Of a stretch of 64,000 bases of DNA, positions 32,404-41,126 are shown piece by piece. The notes under the pieces were generated by a model. That model was not told where the DNA came from and did no database searches. It saw nothing but the letters and a program-made list of their open reading frames with translations. Both the position numbers and the translations under genes were made by a program. Source of the stretch: CAWCAL01 sp963695075 (GTDB taxonomy: Bacteria > Actinomycetota > Acidimicrobiia > Acidimicrobiales > CAWCAL01); the NCBI GenBank assembly GCA_963695075.1, contig CAVOFR010000007.1:1984001-2048000 (forward strand), in the 5' to 3' direction. The stretch's first letter is position 1. The number at the start of each line of letters is the position of its first letter.

Positions 32404-32446
32404 AGGACGATAGGCCCTACCTGCGACCGTCGGCGTCACGTAGCGT
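32404..32446 (+). promoter_or_regulatory. Hydrogenase operon promoter with DosR-like box
   Basis: Dyad AGGACGATAGGCCC (32404-32417) followed by TAC, then -10 TAGCGT at 32441-32446 and GTG 32454 seven bases later (leaderless). The dyad centre is 30.5 bp from the -10, identical to the sqr, ppsA and patatin promoters. Confidence 0.65.
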
Positions 32447-32453
32447 GCCCAGT

Positions 32454-33578
32454 GTGGCGACGATCCTGACCACCGAGGGGCTCGACGACCTCATCGGCCT
32501 GCTCCGCGAGGAGGGCCGTCGCGTCATCGGCCCCCAGGTCTCGGACGGCATCATCACCCACGATACGATCCAACGGGTGGCCGACCTGCCCGCCGGGTGG
32601 TCCGAAGAGCAGTCGGGTGGGAAGTACCGGCTGGTCGAGTCGGGCACCGACGAGCTCTTCGCCTTCTCCAGCCCCGCCACGGCGTGGAAGCGGTTCCTCT
32701 ACCCCGAGCGCACCCTGCTGATCCGAGCCGAACGCGACGGCGATCGGACCGAGGTCGTCCAGCCGGAGCCCGATGCGGCACGGGTCGCTTTCTTCGGCAT
32801 CCGATCGTGCGATCTCGCCGCGCTCGATGTACTCGACCGGGTCTTCCTCGACCCCGACGCGACCGATCCCACCTATGCCGCCAACCGCGCCGACGTCTTC
32901 GTCGTCGCGGCCGCCTGTGGTCATCCCGGCAACACGTGCTTCTGCGCGTCGATGGACACCGGGCCCAGTCCCCGGTCGGGCTTCGACCTCGCGCTCGCCG
33001 AGCTCCACGGCGCCGATCGGCACGAGTTCCTGCTCGAGGCCGGCAGCGACCGGGGGGCCGAGGTGTTGGCCGCGGTCGCCGGCCGGAAGGCCGAGTCACC
33101 CGATCACGAGGCGGCCCGGGCCTGCCACGACCGCGCGGTGGCGTCGATGGGGCGGACCCTCCATCCGGCCGATCCACCGAAGGCGGCCGCGCATCCCGAT
33201 CACCAACGGTGGGACGACGTCGCAGAGCGCTGTCTGGCCTGCGGGAACTGCACCATGGTGTGCCCGACGTGCTTCTGCAGCACCACCGAGGACGCGACCG
33301 ATCTGACCGGCGACCGGGCCGAGCGCTGGCGGGTCTGGGACTCGTGCTTCACCATCGACTTCACCCACCTCCACGGCGGTTCGGTGAGGACATCCACCAA
33401 GTCCCGTTACCGGCAGTGGCTGCTGCACAAGCTGGTGACCTGGCACGATCAGTTCGACACGTCGGGTTGTGTCGGCTGCGGACGCTGCATCACCTGGTGT
33501 CCGGTGGGGATCGACCTCACCGAGGAGATCGCCGCCCTCGCCCGACCCGAAGGCGAGAAGGGACCGGTGGAACCATGA
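32454..33578 (+). CDS. hydB: [NiFe] hydrogenase iron-sulfur (beta) subunit, group 3b type
   Basis: A 374-residue protein with two clustered ferredoxin-type motifs: CLACGNCTMVCP followed by TCFC (about 260-275) and CVGCGRCITWCP (about 339-350), plus upstream cysteines in FGIRSCDLAAL and HPGNTCFCA. This is the electron-transfer beta subunit of NAD(P)-linked sulfhydrogenase-type enzymes. It moves electrons between the hydrogenase module and the FAD subunit in the cytoplasm. GTG 32454 is preferred for its -10; GTG 32445 in frame is the alternative. Overlaps the next gene as ATGA. Confidence 0.88.
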   Translation: MATILTTEGLDDLIGLLREEGRRVIGPQVSDGIITHDTIQRVADLPAGWSEEQSGGKYRLVESGTDELFAFSSPATAWKRFLYPERTLLIRAERDGDRTEVVQPEPDAARVAFFGIRSCDLAALDVLDRVFLDPDATDPTYAANRADVFVVAAACGHPGNTCFCASMDTGPSPRSGFDLALAELHGADRHEFLLEAGSDRGAEVLAAVAGRKAESPDHEAARACHDRAVASMGRTLHPADPPKAAAHPDHQRWDDVAERCLACGNCTMVCPTCFCSTTEDATDLTGDRAERWRVWDSCFTIDFTHLHGGSVRTSTKSRYRQWLLHKLVTWHDQFDTSGCVGCGRCITWCPVGIDLTEEIAALARPEGEKGPVEP

Positions 33579-34039
33579 GATCGATCGCCGACCTGCTGGC
33601 CGAGCACAGCTTCTTCCGCGGTCTGCCGCCGGAGACCATCGAGCTGATCGCCGGCTGCGGCACGAACGTGCACTTCGTCGACGACGAGGCCATCCACACC
33701 GAAGGCGATCCGGCCGACACGTTCTACGTGCTCCGGAGCGGGAGGATCGCGGTCGAGATCCATGCGCCGCGGAGAGGTCCGCTGGTCGTCGAGACGATCG
33801 GTCCCGGAGAGATCCTCGGTGTCTCCTGGCTGCTGCCCCCGTACCGATGGAGCTTCGACGCGCGAGCGGTCGACCCGACGAGTGCCGTGTCGATCGACGC
33901 CGCGTGCCTGAGGGCCAAGAGCGACGTCGACCCCGTCCTCGGCTACGAGCTCTACAAGCGCTTCTCCGTGCTGATCAACGATCGGTTGCAGGCCACCCGT
34001 CTGCAGCTCGTCGACCTATACGGGCCAGGTGGCGAATGA
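33575..34039 (+). CDS. Cyclic nucleotide-binding-domain protein in the hydrogenase operon
   Basis: A 154-residue single CNB domain: FFRGLPPETIELIAGCGTNV at the start, EGDPADTFYVLRSGRIAVEI in the middle, and GEILGVSWLLPPYRWSFDAR where the phosphate-binding cassette should be. The cassette Arg-Ala pair is imperfect (YRWSFDARA), so ligand binding is uncertain. No DNA-binding domain is present, so it is not a CRP-type regulator by itself. It is embedded between hydrogenase subunits with ATGA overlap, implying a stoichiometric or regulatory role in the complex. Confidence 0.85.
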   Translation: MRSIADLLAEHSFFRGLPPETIELIAGCGTNVHFVDDEAIHTEGDPADTFYVLRSGRIAVEIHAPRRGPLVVETIGPGEILGVSWLLPPYRWSFDARAVDPTSAVSIDAACLRAKSDVDPVLGYELYKRFSVLINDRLQATRLQLVDLYGPGGE

Positions 34040-34049
34040 GGGATCCCCG

Positions 34050-34895
34050 ATGACGCTCGTGTCGGCGCCCGGGATCGGGAGTGGACCCATGACGCCGGTC
34101 ATGTACCGCGTCGAGCGACGAACCCTCGACCTGGCTGACACCGTCACCCTCTCCCTGGCGCCGGTCGGCACCTCGATCGCGGCGCCCGAACCCGGCCAAT
34201 TCAACATGCTGTGGGCCTTCGGGATCGGTGAAGCGCCCATCTCGCTCGCGGGCATCGACGGCGACCTGTTGCACCACACCATCCGTCGGGCCGGAAAGGT
34301 CACCTCCGCTCTGTGCGAGAGCCGGGAAGGCGACACGGTCGGACTGCGAGGTCCGTTCGGGACGGGGTGGAACCTGAGCCGGGCGGCAGGGCGGGACGTC
34401 CTGGTCGTGGCCGGCGGTATAGGGCTGGCACCGCTGCGGCCGGTGATCACCGAACTGCTCGAGCACCGCGACGACTACGGGCGGGCCGTCCTGCTGATGG
34501 GAGCGCGATCGCCGGACGCCCTGCTGTACCGGGACGTGCTCGAGACGTGGCGCGGCCGGCTCGACATCGACGTCGAGGTGACGGTGGACACGGCGCCGCC
34601 GTCCTGGCGGGGCGATGTCGGCATGGTCACGCGCCTCATCGGTAGGGTCCCGGTCACTCCCGCCGACACCACCGCTCTCGTCTGCGGCCCGGAGGTCATG
34701 ATGCGATTCGTCGCTCAGGCCGTGGTCGACACGGGCGTGTCGGCGGACGAGATCCAGGTCTCGCTCGAGCGCAACATGCACTGTGCGATCGGCCACTGCG
34801 GCCACTGCCAGCTCGGGCCGACCTTCGTGTGCAAGGACGGTCCGGTCCTGCCGTGGTCGACGGTCGAGCCGTTGCTGCGGGTGCGGGCCCGATGA
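34050..34895 (+). CDS. hydG: Hydrogenase FAD/NAD(P)H oxidoreductase (gamma) subunit
   Basis: A 281-residue protein of the ferredoxin-NADP reductase type: FAD region EPGQFNMLW, VGLRGPFGTGWNL, nucleotide site LVVAGGIGLAPLRPVITELL and TALVCGPEVMMRFVAQ. A C-terminal [2Fe-2S] motif reads HCAIGHCGHCQLGP with a later Cys in FVCKDG. It exchanges electrons with NAD(P)H. ATG 34050 has a GAGGGA about six bases upstream; a frame to GTG 34029 overlaps the CNB gene. Overlaps the small subunit as ATGA. Confidence 0.9.
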   Translation: MTLVSAPGIGSGPMTPVMYRVERRTLDLADTVTLSLAPVGTSIAAPEPGQFNMLWAFGIGEAPISLAGIDGDLLHHTIRRAGKVTSALCESREGDTVGLRGPFGTGWNLSRAAGRDVLVVAGGIGLAPLRPVITELLEHRDDYGRAVLLMGARSPDALLYRDVLETWRGRLDIDVEVTVDTAPPSWRGDVGMVTRLIGRVPVTPADTTALVCGPEVMMRFVAQAVVDTGVSADEIQVSLERNMHCAIGHCGHCQLGPTFVCKDGPVLPWSTVEPLLRVRAR

Positions 34896-35680
34896 GCGCG
34901 CCGACCAAGCCCTCGCTGGCCGTCTGGAAGTTCGCCAGCTGCGACGGGTGCCAGCTCACGCTGCTCGACTGCGAGGACGAGCTGCTCGCCGTCGCCGATC
35001 AACTGGAGCTCGCGTACTTCCTCGAAGCGTCGAGCGCGACCGTCGCCGGGCCCTATGACGTGTCGCTGGTCGAAGGCTCGATCACGACTCCGGGCGATGT
35101 CGACCGGATCCAGGAGGTCCGGCGGCAGTCCCGCCATCTGGTCACGATCGGTGCCTGTGCCACCGCCGGCGGGATCCAGGCGCTCCGCAACTTCGGTGAC
35201 GTCGAGGAGTTGATGCGCGTGGTCTACGCCACCCCGTCGTTCCTCTCCACGCTGGACACCTCGACGCCGATCTCCGACCACGTCGACGTCGACTTCGAGC
35301 TCCGCGGATGTCCGATCGATCGCGGCCAGCTCCTCGAGGTCATCGGTGCCTACCTCGCCGGTCGGGAACCGGTCATCCCGACCCATAGCGTGTGCATCGA
35401 GTGCAAGCAGAAGGGCAACGTCTGCGTCATGGTGGCCCACGGCACGCCCTGCCTCGGTCCGGTCATCCACGCCGGCTGCGGCGCGCTCTGCCCGACGTTC
35501 CACCGAGGGTGCTACGGGTGCTTCGGGCCGATGGAGACGCCGAACACCACGGCCATGGTCGGCGCCCTCGCCGCGGCCGGGATGGAGAACGCCGCGATCG
35601 AGCGGCTCTTCCACACGTTCAACGCCTGGTCCGAGCCGTTTCGGGCCGTCCCCGTCGAGACCCCGAGGAAGCGATCATGA
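34892..35680 (+). CDS. hydD: [NiFe] hydrogenase small (delta) subunit
   Basis: A 262-residue subunit with proximal-cluster motif FASCDGCQLTLLDCEDE (C17, C20), VEGSITTPGD, VTIGACATAGGIQAL and medial/distal cluster cysteines in VCIECKQKGNVCVMV, HGTPCLGPV, GCGALCPTF and GCYGCFGP. It has no Tat signal, consistent with a cytoplasmic group 3 enzyme. It passes electrons from the NiFe site to the beta subunit. Overlaps both neighbours by four bases. Confidence 0.93.
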   Translation: MSAPTKPSLAVWKFASCDGCQLTLLDCEDELLAVADQLELAYFLEASSATVAGPYDVSLVEGSITTPGDVDRIQEVRRQSRHLVTIGACATAGGIQALRNFGDVEELMRVVYATPSFLSTLDTSTPISDHVDVDFELRGCPIDRGQLLEVIGAYLAGREPVIPTHSVCIECKQKGNVCVMVAHGTPCLGPVIHAGCGALCPTFHRGCYGCFGPMETPNTTAMVGALAAAGMENAAIERLFHTFNAWSEPFRAVPVETPRKRS

Positions 35681-36981
35681 CCCACCGAGCGGGCGGCGGC
35701 CGAGCCCTCAGCACCAACGCCCTCGCGCGCGTCGAGGGGGAGGGGGCCATGCGCATCGACATCCGCGATGGCGAGCTGGTCGATGTGCAACTCAACATCT
35801 ACGAGCCCCCCCGGTTCTTCGAGGGATTCCTGCGGGGCCGGAGCTACACCGAGCCGCCGGATATCACGGCCCGAATCTGCGGTATCTGCCCGGTCGCCTA
35901 TCAGATGAGCGCGTGCGCCGCGATCGAAGATGCCCTGGGCGTCCGCGTCGATGGCGCGCTGCGCGACCTGCGGCGCCTGCTCTACTGCGGTGAGTGGATC
36001 GAGAGCCACACCCTCCACATCCACTTCCTCCACGCTCCCGACTTCCTCGGCTGCGACAACGCGGTCGAGATGGCGGCCGAGCACCGAACCGCCGTCGAGC
36101 GCGGCCTCGAGATCAAGAAGATCGGCAACCAGGTGCTCGAGGAGCTGGGCGGTCGGGCGATCCACCCGGTCAACGTCAAGGTCGGCGGTTTCTATCGGGT
36201 GCCCCACCCCCGCGAACTCCGGTCTCTCCGCGACCGGCTCGAACGGGGCCTGGAACTGGCTCTGGAGGTGGTCGAATGGGTCGCGACGCTGGACTTCCCC
36301 GACCAGGAGATGCCCTACGAGATGGTCTCGGTGAGCGACGGGGACGAATACCCCGTGCTCGGCGATCGAATCGGCTCGGATCAGGGCCTGGACATCGAGA
36401 CCGCGGCATTCCTGGACCACGTCGAGGAGTTCCACGTCGAGCGCTCGACGGCGCTGCACGCCCGCCTGCTCGAGCGGGGCGACTACCTGGTCGGACCCCT
36501 GGCCCGGTATTCGCTGCACGCCGACAAGCTCACGCCGGTCGCGGCCGACGCGGCGAAGGCGGCCGGACTGGGACCGACCTGTCACAACCCGTTCCGCAGC
36601 ATCGTCGTTCGGGCGGTCGAGGTGGTCCACGCCTTCGACGCGGCGATCGCAATGATCGACGGGTACGCACAGCCGGACCGGCCAGCCATCGATGTCGAAC
36701 CACGGGCTGGCGTCGGCCACGGGGTGACCGAGGCGCCCCGCGGGCTCCTGTACCACCGCTACGAGATCGACGCCGCCGGTCTCATCGCCGACGCCGTGAT
36801 CATTCCCCCGACCTCGCAGAACCAAGCCACGATCGAGCACGACCTGTGGCACTACGTCGAACGTCATGTGGACCTCGAGGACGATGAACTGCGACGACGG
36901 GCCGAGGTGACCATTCGCAATCACGACCCCTGCATCAGCTGTGCCACGCACTTCCTCGACCTGACCGTGGTCCGGAGATGA
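35677..36981 (+). CDS. hydA: [NiFe] hydrogenase large catalytic (alpha) subunit
   Basis: A 434-residue catalytic subunit. The four nickel-ligand cysteines are present: C68 and C71 in the L1 motif RICGICPV and C419 and C422 in the L2 motif DPCISCATH. Nine residues follow H425, the expected C-terminal peptide removed by the maturation protease. Short size, lack of a signal and the operon's FAD subunit place it with bidirectional NAD(P)-linked group 3b enzymes, which make or use H2 and can reduce sulfur in some archaea. Overlaps its neighbours as ATGA. Confidence 0.93.
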   Translation: MTHRAGGGRALSTNALARVEGEGAMRIDIRDGELVDVQLNIYEPPRFFEGFLRGRSYTEPPDITARICGICPVAYQMSACAAIEDALGVRVDGALRDLRRLLYCGEWIESHTLHIHFLHAPDFLGCDNAVEMAAEHRTAVERGLEIKKIGNQVLEELGGRAIHPVNVKVGGFYRVPHPRELRSLRDRLERGLELALEVVEWVATLDFPDQEMPYEMVSVSDGDEYPVLGDRIGSDQGLDIETAAFLDHVEEFHVERSTALHARLLERGDYLVGPLARYSLHADKLTPVAADAAKAAGLGPTCHNPFRSIVVRAVEVVHAFDAAIAMIDGYAQPDRPAIDVEPRAGVGHGVTEAPRGLLYHRYEIDAAGLIADAVIIPPTSQNQATIEHDLWHYVERHVDLEDDELRRRAEVTIRNHDPCISCATHFLDLTVVRR

Positions 36982-37454
36982 CGCCGGAACCGTCGCGAGC
37001 GTCGACCGTCGTGATCGGCATCGGCAACACGATGCGTCACGACGACGGCGTCGGTATCAGAGCCGTCGAGCACCTGCGGCTCGGTGGGGGACCGGGCGGC
37101 CGGGTCGACCTCGTCGATCTCGACGGGGAGAGCACGAGGCTCATCGATGCCTGGCGCCATCGCGATCGGGCGGTCGTCGTCGACGCCGCCCTCACCGGAG
37201 GGCCCCCCGGTGCCGTGTACCGCTTCGAGGTGGGTCGGGATCGGTTGCCGGACTGGTCGGCCGGAGCCAGCTCACACCAAGCCGGTCTGGTCGAAGCGGT
37301 CGAGCTCGCCCGGGCGCTCGATCGCCTGCCCGACCGATTGGTTCTGCTGGGGATGGAGGCCGCCGACCTGTCGCCGGGCGAAGGGCTCTCGCCCGAGGTC
37401 CATGCGGCGCTCCCCGGCTTGATCGATCAGATCCGGGCCGAGGTGGCGGATTGA
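36978..37454 (+). CDS. Hydrogenase maturation protease
   Basis: A 158-residue endopeptidase of the HybD/HycI family: VVIGIGNTMRHDDGVG with acidic nickel ligand D22 or D23, then VVVDAALTGG (D69) and SSHQAGLVEAVELA (H100). It removes the C-terminal peptide of the large subunit after nickel insertion. It overlaps the large subunit gene by four bases and hypF by four. Confidence 0.9.
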   Translation: MTPEPSRASTVVIGIGNTMRHDDGVGIRAVEHLRLGGGPGGRVDLVDLDGESTRLIDAWRHRDRAVVVDAALTGGPPGAVYRFEVGRDRLPDWSAGASSHQAGLVEAVELARALDRLPDRLVLLGMEAADLSPGEGLSPEVHAALPGLIDQIRAEVAD

Positions 37455-39775
37455 GAACCCGCCGCCGACTCGACGTCACCGGCGTGGTGCAGGGAGTCGG
37501 CTTCCGCCCGTTCGTGCACCGTCTGGCCGAGGACCTCGACCTCGGCGGTTTCGTCCACAACGGACCCGACCACGTCCGCATCGAGATCGAAGGTGCCCTC
37601 CCCGCCGTGACCCGATTCGCAAATCGGTTGCGGGACGAGCCGCCACCGCTCGCCTCGATCGACCGCGTCGTCACTGTGGACCTGGCCTCTCGGGGGGAAT
37701 ACCGGTTCCACATCGTCGAAAGCTCCAATGATGGGGACGGTCCCATGATCCGGCTCGTCCCGCCCGACGTGGCCACCTGCGAGGACTGCCGCGCCGAGCT
37801 CTTCGACCCGAGCGATCGTCGATTCCGCCACCCGTTCATCACCTGCACGAGCTGCGGCCCGCGTTTCACGATCATCACCTCGCTGCCCTATGACCGCCCT
37901 GGTACCACCATGGCCGGATTCGCCATGTGCCCGGCCTGCGCCGGCGAATACGACGATCCGACCGACCGGCGCTTCCACGCCCAGCCGGTGGCGTGCCCGG
38001 CGTGTGGACCCCGGCTTCGCCACGACGACGGCCAGGTCACGTTCGGAACCGATGCCGTCATCACCGCCGTCCTCCGGGATCTCGGCCGGGGCCGGATCGT
38101 GGCCGTGAAGGGCCTCGGGGGCTACCACTTGGCGGTCGACGCCACCGACGATGGGGCGGTCGCCCGGCTCCGCCACCGCAAGCAGCGCCCCCACAAGCCC
38201 TTCGCCGTCATGGTGCCCGACCTCGAAACGGCCCGGGCGATCGCCCGGGTGAGCGCGGCCGAGGCCGGAGCGCTCCGATCGCCCGAGCGGCCCATCGTGC
38301 TGCTGCACGCCCGTGCCGGGTCGAGCCTGTCGGCGGAGCTCGCGCCGGGGAACGCACTGGTCGGTGTGATGTTGCCGTCGACCCCCGTTCATCACCTGCT
38401 GTTCCAGCCGGTTCCCGGATCGACGACGGTCGGGCCGGAGGTTCTCGTGATGACCAGCGGAAACCGGTCCGAGGAGCCGATCTGCTACGACGACGAGGAT
38501 GCCCGGGACCGACTCGGAGCGATCGCCGACAGCTTCTGCGACCACGACCGGCCCATCCACCTTCCCTGCGACGACTCGGTCGTCCGCCTGATCGCCGGGG
38601 TCGTCACGCCGCTCCGGCGCAGCCGCGGGTATGCCCCACTGCCCGTGGCCCTCCCTCTCGACGTCGAGCCGATGCTGGCGGTCGGCGGCGACCTCAAGAA
38701 CGCGTTCTGCCTGGCCCGGGGTCGACACGCCTGGATCAGCCAGCATCTCGGGGACATGGAGAACCTCGAGACCCTCGAAGCCTTCGAGCGATCGGTCGAG
38801 AACCTCCAGCGATTCCAAGCCATCGAACCGGAGCTCGTCGCCGTCGACGCCCACCCGCTGTACCGGACTCGGCGCTGGGCGCTCGGGCGGGGCGCCGGTC
38901 TCTCCGTCGTCTCCGTGCAGCACCACCACGCCCATCTAGCGGCGCTCATGGCCGAGCACGGTATGGCCGGCCACGAGCCCCTGCTCGGATTCGTCTTCGA
39001 TGGCACGGGCCATGGCGCCGACGGCGACCTCTGGGGCGGCGAGCTGCTCATCGGCGACTACTCGTCCTGCGAGCGGCTCGGCACGCTGGCCCCGATCGCG
39101 TTGCCGGGTGGTGACGCGGCGGTCCTCAACCCGTGTCGCTCGGCCCTGGCCCATCTCGAGGCCGCCGGGATCGCCTGGAGCCCTGACCTGGCGCCGGTCG
39201 CGGCGTCCACGGACATCGAGCGAGCGGTGCTCCGGGCTCAGCTGGCGGCCCACCGGGGTCGACCCCGGACCTCGAGCATGGGCCGCCTCTTCGATGCCGT
39301 CGCCTCGCTCCTCGGGCTGCGCCACCGGGTCACCTACGAGGCCCAGGCGGCCATCGAGCTCGAGTGCCTCGCCGGCGCGGCCTCCGAACCGGCGGTCGGG
39401 ATCGCGTTCGCGGTCGACGACGGCGTCATGCAGCCGGGTCCGTTGCTCCGGGGTCTCGTCGACGGCCTGGCCGAGGGTCGGGATCGAGCGACCCTGGCCC
39501 TGGCTTTCCACCATGCGGTGGTCGAGGCGATCGCGCTGATGGTGCATCACGTCCGATCCGAGCGGCCCGTCGACAGGGTCGGGCTGACCGGCGGCGTGTT
39601 CCAGAACGCGCTGCTGGCCGAGCTCGCGGTCGCTCAGCTGTCCGAGGAGGGGATCGAGGTCTTGACCCACCGCCTCGTTCCGCCCAACGATGGCGGTCTC
39701 TCCCTCGGCCAGGCGGTCGTCGCCGCGCAGGTCGGGTCGGAGAACGCAGGGGGAGGACCGCGTCGATGTGTCTAG
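37451..39775 (+). CDS. hypF: Carbamoyltransferase HypF
   Basis: A 774-residue maturation enzyme of full length. Domains in order: acylphosphatase (GVVQGVGFRPFVHRLA), two zinc fingers (CEDCRAELFDP, CTSCGPRF and CPACAGEYDDP, CPACGPRL), YrdC-like (CLGGYHLAVDA-like segment at about 215) and a Kae1-like domain (HHHAHLAALMAEHG, DGTGHGADGDLWGGELL, GLTGGVFQNALLAE). It transfers carbamoyl from carbamoyl phosphate to HypE for the cyanide ligands of the NiFe centre. The start is a TTG overlapping the protease stop as TTGA. Confidence 0.94.
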   Translation: MRTRRRLDVTGVVQGVGFRPFVHRLAEDLDLGGFVHNGPDHVRIEIEGALPAVTRFANRLRDEPPPLASIDRVVTVDLASRGEYRFHIVESSNDGDGPMIRLVPPDVATCEDCRAELFDPSDRRFRHPFITCTSCGPRFTIITSLPYDRPGTTMAGFAMCPACAGEYDDPTDRRFHAQPVACPACGPRLRHDDGQVTFGTDAVITAVLRDLGRGRIVAVKGLGGYHLAVDATDDGAVARLRHRKQRPHKPFAVMVPDLETARAIARVSAAEAGALRSPERPIVLLHARAGSSLSAELAPGNALVGVMLPSTPVHHLLFQPVPGSTTVGPEVLVMTSGNRSEEPICYDDEDARDRLGAIADSFCDHDRPIHLPCDDSVVRLIAGVVTPLRRSRGYAPLPVALPLDVEPMLAVGGDLKNAFCLARGRHAWISQHLGDMENLETLEAFERSVENLQRFQAIEPELVAVDAHPLYRTRRWALGRGAGLSVVSVQHHHAHLAALMAEHGMAGHEPLLGFVFDGTGHGADGDLWGGELLIGDYSSCERLGTLAPIALPGGDAAVLNPCRSALAHLEAAGIAWSPDLAPVAASTDIERAVLRAQLAAHRGRPRTSSMGRLFDAVASLLGLRHRVTYEAQAAIELECLAGAASEPAVGIAFAVDDGVMQPGPLLRGLVDGLAEGRDRATLALAFHHAVVEAIALMVHHVRSERPVDRVGLTGGVFQNALLAELAVAQLSEEGIEVLTHRLVPPNDGGLSLGQAVVAAQVGSENAGGGPRRCV

Positions 39776-40008
39776 GAGTCCCGGGCCGGATCGTCGAGAC
39801 CCGCGAGGATCGGGGAACGGCCATGGCAACCGTCGACTTCGGCGGTGTCACCAAGGAGATCTGCCTGGCGTTCACGCCCGACTGCAAGGTGGAGGACTGG
39901 GTGATCGTGCACGCCGGCGTGGCCATCGCCGAGCTCGACGCCGAGGCGGCCGAGGAGTCGCTGGCGCTGTTCGCCGAGATGGGGATCGTCGACGGGGATC
40001 TGCCGTGA
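39766..40008 (+). CDS. hypC: Hydrogenase assembly chaperone HypC
   Basis: An 80-residue chaperone with the invariant N-terminus MCLGVPGRIVE (the Cys carries the Fe(CN)2CO unit) and VEDWVIVHAGVAIAELD. It overlaps hypF by 10 bp and hypD by four (GTGA). It works with HypD in building the iron centre and docks to the immature large subunit. Confidence 0.93.
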   Translation: MCLGVPGRIVETREDRGTAMATVDFGGVTKEICLAFTPDCKVEDWVIVHAGVAIAELDAEAAEESLALFAEMGIVDGDLP

Positions 40009-41126
40009 GCGGCTCGTTCGACGGGTTCGGTGATCCCGAGCTCGCGCGCCGTCTTCTGGACGAGATCGCTCGGGTCACCACCCGACCCTGGTCGATCATG
40101 GAGGTATGCGGAGGCCAGACCCACGCCATCATCCGCCATGGGATCGACCACCTGCTCCCCGACGGTGTCGAGCTGATCCACGGTCCCGGCTGCCCGGTGT
40201 GTGTGACGCCCCTCGAGATGATCGATCGTGCGCTGGAGATCGCCGCCCGCCCAGACGTCATCCTCTGCTCCTTCGGCGACATGCTCCGAGTGCCGGGGAC
40301 CGACGGTGATCTCTTCTCGGTGCGTGCGGCCGGCGGAGACGTCCGTGTGGTCTATTCCCCACTTGACGCCGTGGCCGTGGCCGAGGAGCACCCCGACCGG
40401 CAGGTGGTCTTCTTCGCCGTCGGGTTCGAGACGACGGCACCGGCCAACGCAATGGCGGTCATCCAAGCGAGGGACCGCGGGCTCGTCAACTTCACCATCC
40501 TCGTCAGTCACGTGCTCGTGCCCCCGGCGATCGAGGCGATTCTGAGCAGTACCGACTGTCGGGTCGAGGCCTTCCTGGCCGCCGGCCACGTCTGCACCGT
40601 GATGGGCACGCGCCAATACGAGCGGCTGGTCGCCGCCCATCGGGTTCCCATCGTCGTCACCGGGTTCGAACCGGTCGACGTGCTCGACGGGATCCGACGG
40701 GCCGTTCTACAGCTCGAGGAGGGCCGGGCCGAGATGGAGAACGCCTACCCCCGCGCCGTGCGCCGCGACGGGAATGAAGCGGCTCAGGCTGTCCTCGAGA
40801 CCGTCTTCGAGGTCACGGAGCGCCGGTGGAGGGGGATCGGGCCGATCCCCGAGAGCGGCTGGCGACTCACCCCCGCCTACCTGGAGTTCGACGCCGAGCT
40901 CCGTTTCGGCGTCGCCGACCTGCGCGTCGAGGAGGCCTCGGCCTGCCGGGCGGGCGAGGTCCTCCAGGGGCTGATCAAGCCCGACGAGTGTCCGGCCTTC
41001 GCGGGCGAGTGCACGCCGCGCCATCCCCTCGGCGCACCGATGGTCTCCAGCGAGGGCGCCTGTGCCGCGTATCACCGCTACCGCGGCCCACCGGCGAGTG
41101 CAGACCAGGCGCGAGCCCGTGACTGA
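40005..41126 (+). CDS. hypD: Hydrogenase maturation protein HypD
   Basis: A 373-residue [4Fe-4S] scaffold with the family motifs MEVCGGQTHAIIRHGID, LIHGPGCPVCVTPLEMID, AVGFETTAPANA, AGHVCTVMG and C-terminal cluster cysteines in LIKPDECPAFAGECTPRHP. It assembles Fe(CN)2CO together with HypC and HypE. GTG start overlapping the hypC stop. Confidence 0.95.
   Translation: MSGSFDGFGDPELARRLLDEIARVTTRPWSIMEVCGGQTHAIIRHGIDHLLPDGVELIHGPGCPVCVTPLEMIDRALEIAARPDVILCSFGDMLRVPGTDGDLFSVRAAGGDVRVVYSPLDAVAVAEEHPDRQVVFFAVGFETTAPANAMAVIQARDRGLVNFTILVSHVLVPPAIEAILSSTDCRVEAFLAAGHVCTVMGTRQYERLVAAHRVPIVVTGFEPVDVLDGIRRAVLQLEEGRAEMENAYPRAVRRDGNEAAQAVLETVFEVTERRWRGIGPIPESGWRLTPAYLEFDAELRFGVADLRVEEASACRAGEVLQGLIKPDECPAFAGECTPRHPLGAPMVSSEGACAAYHRYRGPPASADQARARD

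Noticed and set aside
35512..36951. A 479-codon frame antisense to the hydrogenase large subunit
   Set aside because: Shadow of a gene with all four nickel-ligand cysteines; no family features in the antisense product.
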